Shown here: in pieces, positions 16,358 to 24,956 of the stretch | Layout: every line of letters starts with the position of its first letter | How positions within the stretch are numbered: position 1 is the stretch's first letter | Source of the DNA: BAIKAL-G1 sp943369525 | GTDB lineage: Bacteria; Cyanobacteriota; Cyanobacteriia; PCC-6307; Cyanobiaceae | Reading direction: 5' to 3' | DNA: 64,000 bases | Assembly: GCA_943369525.1 (NCBI GenBank) | Contig: CALRNL020000002.1 | Span: forward strand, 186,001-250,000 | The notes under the pieces: model-generated | The model's database searches: none | Seen by the model: only the letters and a program-made list of their open reading frames with translations | What the model was told of the DNA's origin: nothing | Program-made: the position numbers and the translations under genes

Positions 16358-16966
16358 ATGGACCACCTCATTGGCGCCCCTGGCCCTGCCGCCCGACCAC
16401 TCCCCGGGCCGCCCCGCTTGGTCTGGCGCCAGACCTGCGCCAGCGGTTTGGGCTTGGTCCTGGTGATCGGGGCGCTGACGGCCTGTGGGCCGCTCCAGCA
16501 GCGGCCCAGTTGGCGCATCTATCCGCTGCAGCGCAGCCAGCCCCACGACGGCCTGGCGGTGGTCAGCCAGCCCGATGGCTATGGCCTGCACCTCTGGCTC
16601 GAGACCGACACCAGTGAGAGCGGCGTCTGCCGGCCCCGCTGGGTGGTCGATGGCGCCCGCCTGTTCAATGGCAATGGCAGCGCCCCCTTCAGCTCCGGCT
16701 TGGCCAGCCGCCAGGAGTTTTTTGGCGTCGTGGCGCGCCGGGATGTGGTCCGCTCCCTGCGCCGCGAGCTGGAGGCCCTCTGCCAGGCCCGCGCGCCCCG
16801 TAGCCGCTGGCAGTGGCTGGAGCCGCCCCTGCATCCGGCGGCCGTCAAACCCAGGGCCCTGCCGGCCCGGGACTCGGCCCTGCTGCAAGCCCATGAGGAT
16901 CCCGAAGCCAGGGCCGCGGCGGCCCGGGAGCTGGAGTCCCAGGGGGCGGCGCCTGCACCCCAGTGA
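16358..16966 (+). CDS. Putative lipoprotein, unknown function
   Basis: 202 residues from ATG 16358. A hydrophobic signal segment (GLGLVLVIGALTACGPLQQ) ends in the lipobox LTAC, predicting a lipid-anchored envelope protein. The mature part starts with WRIYPLQRSQPHDGLAVVS and has no motif I recognise. The C-terminus is Ala/Glu-rich. The frame is open a further 1.2 kb upstream, but that part is antisense to the aminotransferase and unlikely to be coding. fabI starts 50 bases after the stop on the same strand. Confidence 0.72.
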   Translation: MDHLIGAPGPAARPLPGPPRLVWRQTCASGLGLVLVIGALTACGPLQQRPSWRIYPLQRSQPHDGLAVVSQPDGYGLHLWLETDTSESGVCRPRWVVDGARLFNGNGSAPFSSGLASRQEFFGVVARRDVVRSLRRELEALCQARAPRSRWQWLEPPLHPAAVKPRALPARDSALLQAHEDPEARAAAARELESQGAAPAPQ

Positions 16967-17016
16967 GAGGGGTGGCTAGGGCTGGGGGAGAATGCCTGCC
17001 ATCTGAGACCCTCCCC

Positions 17017-17799
17017 ATGCTCCTCGATCTGCGCGGCAAGAAGGCCCTGGTCACGGGCATCGCCAACAACCGCTCGATCGCCTGGGGCATCGCCCAGCAG
17101 CTGGCCGCCGCCGGCGCCGAACTGGGCGTCACCTACCTGCCGGATGAGAAGGGTCGCTTTGAAGGCAAGGTGCGCGAGCTGACGGCGCCCCTCAACCCAA
17201 CCCTATTTGAGCCGCTCAACGTGCAGGATCCCGCCCAGATCGAGGCGGTGTTTGGGCAGGTCAAGCAGCAGTGGGGCTCGATCGATGTGCTGGTGCATTG
17301 CCTGGCCTTCGCTGGCAAGGAGGAGCTGATCGGCGACTACTCCGCCATCAGCCCCGAGGGCTTTGGCCGGGCCCTGGAGGTGAGTGCCTATTCCCTGGCG
17401 CCCCTCTGCCGCTACGCCAAGCCCCTGTTCAACCCCGGCGCCAGCGTGATCACCCTGAGCTACCTGGGCGCCGAGCGGGCGATCCCCAATTACAACGTGA
17501 TGGGCGTGGCCAAGGCGGCCCTGGAGGCCTCGGTGCGCTACCTCTCGGCCGAACTGGGCCCCGAGAAGCAGGTGCGCGTCAATGCCATCAGCGCCGGCCC
17601 GATCCGCACCCTGGCCAGCTCCGCCATCGGCGGCATCCTCGACATGATCCACAATGTTGAAGAGAAGGCACCCCTGCGCCGCACCGTTACCCAGGACGAA
17701 GTTGGCGCCACGGCCGCCTTCCTGGCCAGCCCCCTGGCCTCCGGCATCACCGGCCAGGTGATCTATGTGGACGCTGGGTACTGCATCACCGGCATGTGA
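17017..17799 (+). CDS. fabI: Enoyl-[acyl-carrier-protein] reductase (NADH)
   Basis: 260 residues from ATG 17017 (MLLDLRGKKALVTGIANNRS), normal for FabI. The divergent SDR pattern is clear: glycine-rich GIANNRSIAWGIAQQL for NADH, and the catalytic Tyr-X6-Lys spacing in NYNVMGVAKAALEASVRYL. The conserved C-terminal TGQVIYVDAGYCITGM is complete. It reduces trans-2-enoyl-ACP in each cycle of fatty acid elongation. A frame extension upstream to 16963 overlaps the lipoprotein end and has no homology. hisB follows after 84 bases, same strand. Confidence 0.97.
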   Translation: MLLDLRGKKALVTGIANNRSIAWGIAQQLAAAGAELGVTYLPDEKGRFEGKVRELTAPLNPTLFEPLNVQDPAQIEAVFGQVKQQWGSIDVLVHCLAFAGKEELIGDYSAISPEGFGRALEVSAYSLAPLCRYAKPLFNPGASVITLSYLGAERAIPNYNVMGVAKAALEASVRYLSAELGPEKQVRVNAISAGPIRTLASSAIGGILDMIHNVEEKAPLRRTVTQDEVGATAAFLASPLASGITGQVIYVDAGYCITGM

Positions 17800-17883
17800 A
17801 CCCCAGGCCCGCTGCTCCCCAAGGGCGTGCCGGGGCCAGGGCCTTTCGGCATGATCGGCTCAGGACATGGCAGTTCCAGGCTC

Positions 17884-18525
17884 ATGGGCATCGGCGAAGA
17901 CCAGATCGGTAACCGCATCGCTGACCGGATTGGCGTGATCCATCGCGTCACCGGCGAAACCGATGTGCGTGTGCGGCTCAACCTCGATGGCAGCGGCCGC
18001 TGCCAGGTGGCAACGGGCGTGCCGTTCCTCGATCACATGCTCCACCAGCTCTCCAGCCATGGCCTGGTTGATCTGGAGATCAGCGCCGCCGGTGACACCC
18101 ACATCGACGACCACCACACCAACGAGGACGTGGGGATCGCCGTGGGCCAGGCCCTGGCCCAGGCCCTGGGCGATCGGCGCGGCATCCACCGCTTCGGACA
18201 CTTTGTGGCGCCCCTCGATGAGGCCCTGGTGCAGGTGGCCCTCGATTGCTCCGGCCGGCCCCACCTGAGCTACAGCCTGGTGATCCCGGCCCAGAAGATC
18301 GGCAGCTACGACACCGAGCTGGTCAAGGAGTTCTTCGTGGCGGTGGTGAACAACTCCGGCCTCACCCTGCACATCCGCCAGCTCTCTGGCGTCAACTCCC
18401 ACCACATCGTGGAGGCCTGCTTCAAGGCCTTTGCCCGGGCCCTGCGCCTGGCGGTGGAGCTGGATCCGCGCCGGGCCGGGGCGGTGCCGAGCAGCAAGGG
18501 GGTGTTGGAGCGGGCGGGGGCCTGA
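17884..18525 (+). CDS. hisB: Imidazoleglycerol-phosphate dehydratase
   Basis: 213 residues from ATG 17884 (MGIGEDQIGNRIADR). Metal-binding His motifs of the family appear twice: DHMLHQLSSHG with HIDDHHTNEDVGIAVG, and SYDTELVKEFFVAV with GVNSHHIVEACFKAFA. It catalyses the sixth step of histidine synthesis. This is the stand-alone type without the phosphatase domain found in enterics. Length is normal. Located after fabI but metabolically unrelated. Confidence 0.97.
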   Translation: MGIGEDQIGNRIADRIGVIHRVTGETDVRVRLNLDGSGRCQVATGVPFLDHMLHQLSSHGLVDLEISAAGDTHIDDHHTNEDVGIAVGQALAQALGDRRGIHRFGHFVAPLDEALVQVALDCSGRPHLSYSLVIPAQKIGSYDTELVKEFFVAVVNNSGLTLHIRQLSGVNSHHIVEACFKAFARALRLAVELDPRRAGAVPSSKGVLERAGA

Positions 18526-18564
18526 GCTTCTCCTGCTTCCCTTTTCGGGCGGCGCCGCCGGCGT

Positions 18565-18584
18565 GGCTTATCACATGGATAAGC
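18565..18584. repeat. Small inverted repeat between hisB and carotenoid oxygenase gene
   Basis: Arms of 8 bases (18565-18572 and 18577-18584 region) separated by about 4-5 bases, flanked by further complementary GC-rich sequence. There is no T-run after it. It could be a weak terminator for hisB or a structure in the leader of the next gene; it has no better label. Confidence 0.3.
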
Positions 18585-18659
18585 CGGCGAGACCCCGGGC
18601 GCCGGCCCGTCGCTTCACACTCCGTTACGGGATGATGGGTGGATGTTGAGCGCTTTGCC

Positions 18660-20216
18660 ATGACCGCTGCCCCGAGCCGAGCCTCCAGTCCCGAGGGCAG
18701 CAACGCCGCTGACGCCAGTTCGGCCCCCGCTGGCGCGACCTACGACCGGGCCGATTGGTCCAGCGCCTTCCGCAATGTGGGCGTGGAGCTCAGCGCCGTG
18801 CCCCTAGTCGCCGCCCGGGGCACGATCCCGAGCGAGCTGGCCGGCACCCTCTATCGCAACGGCCCCGGCCGGCTCGAGCGGGGCGGCCACTGGGTGCACC
18901 ACCCCTTTGATGGCGACGGCATGATCACGGCCCTGCGCTTTGACGCTGGGGCGCTCCACCTGAGCAACCGCTTCGTGCGCACGCAGGGTTGGCTGGCGGA
19001 GGAGGAGGCGGACAAAGTGCTCTATCGCGGCGTGTTCGGCACCCAGAAGCCCGGCGGCCCGATTGCCAACGCCTTTGACCTGCGCCTCAAAAACATCGCC
19101 AACACCCAGGTGGTGCGCTTGGGCGACCAGCTCCTGGCCCTCTGGGAGGCCAGCTCCCCCCATGCCCTTGATCCCGACACCCTCGAAACCAAAGGCATCA
19201 CCCTGCTTGATGGCGTGCTCAAGCCCGATGAGGCCTTCAGCGCCCACCCCCGCCTCGATCCCGGCCACCACGGCGACCCCCGGCTGGTGACCTTCGGGGT
19301 TAAGGCCGGCCCCACCAGCACGGTGCGGCTGATGGAGTTCGCCACCAGCGGCGACCAGGCCGGCCAGCTCTTGGCCGACGACTCCTACAGCTTCAAGGGC
19401 TTCGCCTTCCTGCACGATTTCGCCATCACCCGCAATTGGGCGGTGTTCCTCCAGAACGCCGTGGCCTTTAACCCCTTGGGCTTCGTGCTCGGCCAGAAGG
19501 GGGCGGCCCAGTGCCTCAGTTCCAAGCCCGGTCAGCAGGGCCAGTTCTGGCTGGTGCCCCGGGCCAGTGGCGCCTTTGCCGGCCAGAAACCGCGCCTGAT
19601 CAAGGCGCCGGAAGGATTTGTCTTCCACCACCTCAATGCCTTTGAAGACGCCAGTGGCGAGGTGGTGGTGGATTCGATTTTCTACGCCGATTTCCCCTCG
19701 ATCGGTCCGGACGTCGACTTCCGCACGATCGATTTCGACAGCCTCCCGGAGGGCCAGCTCAAGCGTTGTCGCATCGACCTCAACACCGCCAGCGTCAGCT
19801 TGGAACTGCTGGAGCCCCGCTGCTGCGAGTTCGCCATGGTCAACCCGGCCCACCAGGGCCTGGCGGCCCGCTATGGCTGGATGGCGGTGGCCGAGCGGGA
19901 GCACGGCAACGATCCCCTGCAGGCGATCGAAAAATTTGACCTGCTTAGCGGCGAACGGCGGGTCTGGAGTGCGTCACCCCGGGGCTTCGTCAATGAGCCG
20001 GTGATGGTGCCCCACCCCCAGGCCACCGGGGCCGCTGGCGCCAGCGCCGCTGGCCAATCGGAAGACCGGGGCTGGGTGCTGGTGCTGGTCTGGAACGGGG
20101 CCCGTTGCGCCAGCGACCTGGTGATTCTCGATGCCGCCACCATGGCGGAGCAGGCCGTGGTGGAGCTGCCCCTGGCCCTTCCCTACGGCCTGCACGGCAG
20201 CTGGAGCCCGGCCTGA
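18660..20216 (+). CDS. Carotenoid cleavage oxygenase (RPE65/CCD family)
   Basis: 518 residues from ATG 18660. The four iron-ligand His regions are present: HHPFDGDGMITALRF with HP-F-DGDG, AFLHDFAIT, FVFHHLNAFED and LPYGLHGSWSP at the C-terminus. The entry segment GTLYRNGPGRLERGG is characteristic. These Fe(II) enzymes cleave carotenoid or apocarotenoid double bonds, giving retinal-like or apocarotenal products. The cleavage site cannot be predicted. A short Ala/Gly-rich insertion (ATGAAGASAAGQSE) lies near residue 460. It follows hisB after a hairpin-containing gap, probably with its own promoter. Confidence 0.92.
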   Translation: MTAAPSRASSPEGSNAADASSAPAGATYDRADWSSAFRNVGVELSAVPLVAARGTIPSELAGTLYRNGPGRLERGGHWVHHPFDGDGMITALRFDAGALHLSNRFVRTQGWLAEEEADKVLYRGVFGTQKPGGPIANAFDLRLKNIANTQVVRLGDQLLALWEASSPHALDPDTLETKGITLLDGVLKPDEAFSAHPRLDPGHHGDPRLVTFGVKAGPTSTVRLMEFATSGDQAGQLLADDSYSFKGFAFLHDFAITRNWAVFLQNAVAFNPLGFVLGQKGAAQCLSSKPGQQGQFWLVPRASGAFAGQKPRLIKAPEGFVFHHLNAFEDASGEVVVDSIFYADFPSIGPDVDFRTIDFDSLPEGQLKRCRIDLNTASVSLELLEPRCCEFAMVNPAHQGLAARYGWMAVAEREHGNDPLQAIEKFDLLSGERRVWSASPRGFVNEPVMVPHPQATGAAGASAAGQSEDRGWVLVLVWNGARCASDLVILDAATMAEQAVVELPLALPYGLHGSWSPA

Positions 20217-20315
20217 TCAAGCTGGGGGGCTGGGGCCTGGTTTGGCGCCCGTCTCTTCCCTGGCTGCAGCTGCTCGATCGAGCCCATGGCAGCCCCTCCC
20301 CCTTGAGTCCTTGCC

Positions 20316-20630
20316 ATGGCCTGGTTCATCAAGACCGAAACCTTTCGGCTGCCGCGCCAGCAGCTCCTGGCCCATCTCCAGGCCCACCACGCCTGGGTGG
20401 CGGAGCTGCGCCAGCAGGGCGTGGTGGTCAGTAGCGGTTACTTGGTTGACCAGGCCGGACGGCCGGGGGGTGGGGGGCTGTTGCTGCTTGCGGCTCCGGA
20501 TTACGCCGCTGCCGAAGCCCTGGTGCGCCAGGATCCCCTGATTGCCAATGGCTGCGTCGACTGGCAGCTCCAGGGCTGGATCCCGGCGGTCGGTGATCTG
20601 GCGGTCGGCGATCTAGCCGGCGCCGATTGA
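20316..20630 (+). CDS. YciI-like protein
   Basis: 104 residues. The opening MAWFIKTETFRLPRQQLLAH, the HHAWVAELRQQGVVVSSGYL segment and the later LLLLAAPDYAAAEALVRQDP followed by a VDWQLQGW end match the YciI / dimeric alpha-beta barrel family. Some members act as dehydrochlorinase-like enzymes or ligand-binding partners, but function here is unknown. The last ~15 residues contain a tandem VGDLAVGDLAG repeat. Lies 99 bases after the carotenoid oxygenase gene. Confidence 0.82.
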   Translation: MAWFIKTETFRLPRQQLLAHLQAHHAWVAELRQQGVVVSSGYLVDQAGRPGGGGLLLLAAPDYAAAEALVRQDPLIANGCVDWQLQGWIPAVGDLAVGDLAGAD

Positions 20631-20772
20631 GCGGGTAGGGATCTGACGCTGGGCCCTGGGATGGGCCTGGGGACTGGAGCCGGAACGGGCCACGGTTCTG
20701 GTCATGGTTCAGACGCAGGCTCCGCGGCAGGTTCAGGCCCGGGAGCGGGCCTTGCCAAAGGCGAGCCTGGTG

Positions 20773-20937
20773 TCAGCCGCGCTGGTGACGGCTGAGGGTG
20801 GCGGCGGAGAAGCTGTGACCCTCAGCAATGGCAATCGCCACCACGGCATCGGGGCCGGCGGCTGAATCAACCCGGGCCTTGAGGTCAGGGTCCCCATCCA
20901 CCTTGAGGAAGAAGGCGGTGAGTTGGGCTTTGGACAT
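20773..20937 (-). CDS. Orphan Nif11-type leader-like peptide, no core
   Basis: 54-residue ORF read by eye: MSKAQLTAFFLKVDGDPDLK, then a segment ending AAGPDAVVAIAIAEGHSFSA and a short TLSRHQRG tail. This matches the N-terminal half of Nif11-type RiPP leader domains (S..QL.AFL.KV..D..L..K...A..PDAVV.IA...G.S.S). It stops before the usual acidic ELS/EEL..V segment and Gly-Gly cleavage site, and contains no Cys or core peptide. No LanM or other maturase or exporter is in the window. It could be a degenerate or decoy precursor, or a small regulator. Confidence 0.72.
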   Translation of the reverse strand: MSKAQLTAFFLKVDGDPDLKARVDSAAGPDAVVAIAIAEGHSFSAATLSRHQRG

Positions 20938-21040
20938 GGAAAACCTGGGCTGGGGACACCCCTAGTGCTAGTGCCTTTGCCCGCAGGCGGCCGCGCCGCG
21001 CCGGCCGGTTACCCGCTGGACCAGGCCTTCTGGGGGCGGC

Positions 21041-21700
21041 TCAAGCGCCCAGTAGGTGACGCAGCTTCGGAGCCAGCTGGGCGAAGGCGCGGCCCCGGTG
21101 GCCGATGCGGCCCTTGAGCGCCTTGTCCATCTCGGCAAAGGTTTGGCCCGTTTCCGGCACCAGAAACACCGGGTCGTAGCCGAAGCCGCCGCTGCCGCGG
21201 GGGGCCTCCAGGATCGTGCCGGGGCAGTGGCCTTCCACCTCCAGCACCACTTCCCCAGCGGGATTGGCTAGGGCCAGGGCCGCGCTGAAACGGGCGCTGC
21301 GATCCGGAGCTAGGCCGGCCTGAAGGCGCTCCTGGTTGGCCCCAGCCAGGGCCGCCAGCAGTCGGGCGATGCGGGCCGGGTCGCTGGCGGCGTAGCGGGC
21401 TGATTGCACCCCCGGGGCGCCGCCTAGGGCCGTGACGGCTAGGCCGGAATCGTCGGCCAGGGCCCAGTGGCCGGTGGCCTGGGCCACGGCGATCGCCTTG
21501 AGCCGGGCGTTGGCGGCAAAGGTGGCGCCGGTTTCCTCCACCTCCAGGCCCCCGGGCTGGGGCTGGATCTCCAGGTGGAACTCCGTCAGCAGGTTGGCGA
21601 ATTCGCGGATCTTGCCAGCGTTGCCGCTGGCGATCACCAGGGTTTTAAGGACGGCCTGGGGAGGGTTGGCCTTCGTGGACTCGCCCGAACTCGCTTCCAT
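21041..21700 (-). CDS. rdgB: XTP/dITP diphosphatase (RdgB/HAM1)
   Basis: 219 residues. Signature motifs are VIASGNAGKIREFANLL, WALADDSGLAVTALGGAPGV and GFGYDPVFLVPETGQTFAEM, followed by GRIGHRGRAF. It removes non-canonical purine triphosphates (ITP, XTP) from the nucleotide pool. ATG 21700 gives a 17-residue Ser/Glu-rich N-terminal extension before the fold. It starts two bases after the phosphohexomutase stop, so the two are likely co-transcribed. Normal length otherwise. Confidence 0.95.
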   Translation of the reverse strand: MEASSGESTKANPPQAVLKTLVIASGNAGKIREFANLLTEFHLEIQPQPGGLEVEETGATFAANARLKAIAVAQATGHWALADDSGLAVTALGGAPGVQSARYAASDPARIARLLAALAGANQERLQAGLAPDRSARFSAALALANPAGEVVLEVEGHCPGTILEAPRGSGGFGYDPVFLVPETGQTFAEMDKALKGRIGHRGRAFAQLAPKLRHLLGA

Positions 21701-21702
21701 GC

Positions 21703-23169
21703 TCAGATCGCCTCGGCCAGCTGGCGCGCCCAGGCCAGCACGTCGGCCACCCGCTCCGGATCGGGGGCTTCGCAGTAAAGGCGCAGGAGCGGTTCGGTGC
21801 CTGAGAAGCGCAGCATCAGCCAGTGGTTGGGGCCCAGGCGCAGCTTGACCCCATCGGTGCGAAGCACCGAGCGAACCGCCACTCCGGCCACCTGGTCGGG
21901 CGGCTGGTCCGCCAACCGTTGCTCCAGCCGTTGGCGGCTGGCCATGTCCTTGAGGCGCAGGTCGAGGCGGTCGTAGTGGCTGGCGCCGCCGCAGCGTTTC
22001 TGCAGGGCATCGATCCGTTCACCCAGCGGCAGGCCGCCCTCCACCAGGGCTTCGAGCAGCAGCAGGGCGGCAAATAGGGCATCGCGCTCGGGCAGGTGCA
22101 TGCCGAAGCCCACCCCCCCCGATTCCTCGCCCCCCACCAGCACCTCGCCGCTGAGCATCTCGGCGGCGATGTACTTGAAGCCCACCGGCATCTCGATCAC
22201 GGTGCGGCCCAGGTCTTCTGCCACCAGCTGCATCAGGTCCGAGCCGCTCACCGTCTTGATCACGGTGCCGGGCAGCTGGCGGGCCCGGGCCAGGTGGTCG
22301 ATGAATAGGGGCATCAGCAGCTGGGTGCTGCAGAAGCGGCCCCGCTCATCCACCGCCGCGATGCGATCGCCATCGCCATCGAACACGATCCCCACCGCCG
22401 GCCTGCCGGCGGCTGTGGAGGCCTTCACCTCCGTAATCAGTTGGTCTAGGTAGGGCGCCAAGGGCTCCGGCGGGTTGCCGCCAAAGAGGGGATCCCGGTT
22501 GGAGCGGATTTCGCGCAGCACCCCGGCGGCGCTGGCCCCGGCCAGCAGGGCGCCCAGGCCGCCGGCGGCCGAGCCATGCATGGGGTCGACGATTACCCGC
22601 AGGCCCAGGCTTTCCAGCCCCTGGGAGAGGGCGGCGGTGTCCAGCCGGCCGGCCAGGCCGGCCAGGTAGGTGCCCATGGCATCGAAGCGGGGCGTGGCGC
22701 CGTTGATCGGCACGCTGATGCCCCCGGCCGCCAGGCGGGTCTCCACCCGGCTGGTGAAGTCGCCCTCCACGGAGCCGCCGAAGGGGCCCTTGATCTTCAG
22801 GCCCAGCCATTCGGGCGGGTTGTGGCTGGCGGTGATCACCAGGGCCCCGAGGGCGCCCCGTTCCACCACCGCCCAGCTGCAGGCCGGTGTGGGCACGGGC
22901 GTGTCGCTGAGCAGGGGCTCCAGGTCGGCGCCGCGCACGGCGGCGGCAATCGCCTCGGCCAGCTCCGGCGCCAGAAAGCGGCGGTCGTAGCCGATCACCA
23001 CCTCGCGGCTGCTGAGGCCCGCCGGGGCCGCATAGGCAAGCTCCCGGGCGGCGGCCGCGGCCACCGTCAGCAGCCGCTCCACGGTGATGTCGACGCCGAG
23101 GATGCCGCGCCAGCCATCGGTGCCGAATTGGATCGGACTGGCTTCCAGGGGAAGCGGCGCTGACGCCAT
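21703..23169 (-). CDS. Phosphoglucomutase / phosphomannomutase (alpha-D-phosphohexomutase)
   Basis: 488 residues from ATG 23169. All four family sites are visible: the entry FGTDGWRGI, the phosphoserine loop VITASHNPPEWLGLK, the metal loop FDGDGDRIA and the sugar-recognition GGEESGGVGF, then RFSGTEPLLRLY for phosphate binding. It interconverts hexose 1- and 6-phosphates for glycogen, sucrose or polysaccharide synthesis. Whether glucose, mannose or both are used is not predictable. Followed by rdgB with a 2-base gap. The 266 bases upstream hold no gene that I can support. Confidence 0.95.
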   Translation of the reverse strand: MASAPLPLEASPIQFGTDGWRGILGVDITVERLLTVAAAAARELAYAAPAGLSSREVVIGYDRRFLAPELAEAIAAAVRGADLEPLLSDTPVPTPACSWAVVERGALGALVITASHNPPEWLGLKIKGPFGGSVEGDFTSRVETRLAAGGISVPINGATPRFDAMGTYLAGLAGRLDTAALSQGLESLGLRVIVDPMHGSAAGGLGALLAGASAAGVLREIRSNRDPLFGGNPPEPLAPYLDQLITEVKASTAAGRPAVGIVFDGDGDRIAAVDERGRFCSTQLLMPLFIDHLARARQLPGTVIKTVSGSDLMQLVAEDLGRTVIEMPVGFKYIAAEMLSGEVLVGGEESGGVGFGMHLPERDALFAALLLLEALVEGGLPLGERIDALQKRCGGASHYDRLDLRLKDMASRQRLEQRLADQPPDQVAGVAVRSVLRTDGVKLRLGPNHWLMLRFSGTEPLLRLYCEAPDPERVADVLAWARQLAEAI

Positions 23170-23435
23170 TGGAACTGCAGTAGTTGGGCCGGTGTTAGCA
23201 GTCCGCTGGGGGCGAGTGGGGCTTCCAGGTGCCGGCCCGGCGGCAGGCCACCGTCCGGTCGGGCCAGGCCCAGGCCCCTACCCAGCTGCCAGGCGCCCGC
23301 TGCTGCCCCCCGTTCCAGGACCCAGATCCCTTGTACGGGGGGCAGCCCTCGCAGCCAGCCCCTGCCCTTAGGCCCGCTTCAGGGCCCCAAGCCCGGTCCT
23401 CCCGCAGGACGCCGCCCTAGCGTCCAACCCGGCCC

Positions 23436-24953
23436 TTGGCGGCACTGCCCCTTCCCCTGCCTGTGGCCGTTTCCCCCTTGGCCCCTTCCCTGCTCACCGA
23501 CCGGTTACTGGGTAGCTGGCTGCGGTGCAAACGCCGGGCCTGGCTCGATCGCCATGGCGATCCCAGCGAGCGCATTTGGAGTGCCCACCGCAGCCTCCAG
23601 CTCGATGCTCAACGCCGCAGTTTTTCCAGCCTGAGCCCCGAGCGACCCCGCCATGGCCTGGCCGCCTGTGGGGCCGGTGCCAGTGCGGTGGTGGGGCTAC
23701 GGCTGGCCGGCGTGGGGCCCGCCGGCCTGGCCGTGGAGGCCCATCCCGCCTTGGTGGTGCGGGGGACCGGCTCCAGCCGCTGGGGCGCCTTTGCCTACCA
23801 GCCCGTGCTGGCCCGCCAGGGCTACCGCCTTAGCCGCGAACCCCGCCTCACCCTCACCCTCTGGGGCCGCCTGCTCGGGGAGGCCCAGCAGGCGCCGGTC
23901 AGCCATGGGCTGGTGCTGGCGGGGGTGGGGGCCGGCCAGCAACGGGAGTCCTTGGCCCTGGGCACCAGCCTCCAGCACCAGCTCGATGAAAGCTTGCAGC
24001 GCCTGGCCGCAGACCTGGAGCGCTCCAGCCCGCCGCCCCTGGTCAACGACCGCAAGAAATGCGTGCTGTGTAGCTGGCGCAGCCTCTGCGACCGCGAAGC
24101 CGCCGCCGAAGGGCACCTCAGTGAGGTGAGTGGCATTGGCGGCAAGCGGCGCGAGTTGCTGCAGCAGCTGGGTCTGCAACGCCTCGGCGACCTGGCTGCG
24201 GCCGATCCCCAGCAGCTGGCCGACGCCCTGGCCGTGCATGGCGAACAGCTGCGCGATGTGGCCAGCGAGCTGATCACCCAGGCCCGGGTGCAGCAGGGCG
24301 GCCAGCCCCTGCGCCGGGACCCCAGCCCCGCCCTGGCCGAGCTGGCCGGGGCCCCAGGTGTGCTGATCTATGACATCGAATCCGATCCGGACGCCCGCGA
24401 CGATTTCCTGCATGGCTTCCTGCGCTTGGGCCGCGATGGCGCCGACGGTTGGCTCGATCCCAGCGAGGCCCCTTACCACCCCCTACTGGCCCTGCAGGAA
24501 CAGGGGGAGGCGCGGCTGTGGCAGCGGTTGCGCCGGCTGCTAGCGAAGTGGCCCGATTGGCCGGTGCTCCACTACGGCGAAACCGAATCCCTGGCCCTGC
24601 TGCGGCTGGCCCAGCGCCAGGGGGCGTCGGAGGCGGAGCTGGATGCCCTGCGCCGCCGCCTGATCGACTTGCACCAACGGATCCGCCGCTGCTGGTGGTT
24701 GCCGGTGTCCAGCTACGGCCTTAAGGCGGTGGCGAGTTGGCGGGGCTTCCGCTGGAGCCAGAAGGGGGTGGATGGGGCCCGGGCCCTGCTCTGGTGGCGC
24801 CAGTGGCGGTTGGGCTTCGGTGGCGCCCACGGCCGCGGCAGCCGCCACAGCCTGCGCCGAATTTTTGACTACAACCGCGATGACTGCCTGGCCACCTGGG
24901 CCGTGGCCCGCTGGCTTCTGGACGAAGACCAGGGGCCCGACCTGGCTCCTTAG
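23436..24953 (+). CDS. RecB-like (TM0106-type) nuclease-related protein with RNase H-like C-terminus
   Basis: 505 residues from TTG 23436; GTG 23462 region is an alternative. Layout: an N-terminal RecB-like region with one Cys (WLRCKRRAWLD) and a second Cys cluster KKCVLCSWRSLCDRE (about residue 205), the spacing seen in [4Fe-4S] Cas4/AddB-type nucleases. A helix-hairpin-helix follows (VSGIGGKRRELLQQLGLQRL), then a DEDD/RNase H-like domain with YDIESDPD and FDYNRDDCLATWAV. The canonical PD-(D/E)XK residues are not obvious, so N-terminal nuclease activity is uncertain. A DNA repair role is inferred. Ends 3 bases from the convergent ygfZ stop. Confidence 0.75.
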   Translation: MAALPLPLPVAVSPLAPSLLTDRLLGSWLRCKRRAWLDRHGDPSERIWSAHRSLQLDAQRRSFSSLSPERPRHGLAACGAGASAVVGLRLAGVGPAGLAVEAHPALVVRGTGSSRWGAFAYQPVLARQGYRLSREPRLTLTLWGRLLGEAQQAPVSHGLVLAGVGAGQQRESLALGTSLQHQLDESLQRLAADLERSSPPPLVNDRKKCVLCSWRSLCDREAAAEGHLSEVSGIGGKRRELLQQLGLQRLGDLAAADPQQLADALAVHGEQLRDVASELITQARVQQGGQPLRRDPSPALAELAGAPGVLIYDIESDPDARDDFLHGFLRLGRDGADGWLDPSEAPYHPLLALQEQGEARLWQRLRRLLAKWPDWPVLHYGETESLALLRLAQRQGASEAELDALRRRLIDLHQRIRRCWWLPVSSYGLKAVASWRGFRWSQKGVDGARALLWWRQWRLGFGGAHGRGSRHSLRRIFDYNRDDCLATWAVARWLLDEDQGPDLAP

Positions 24954-24956
24954 GCC

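Noticed and set aside
23170..23435. Possible small gene between phosphohexomutase and RecB-like genes
   Set aside because: Short frames here have no start-site, motif or conserved-looking composition; treated as intergenic.
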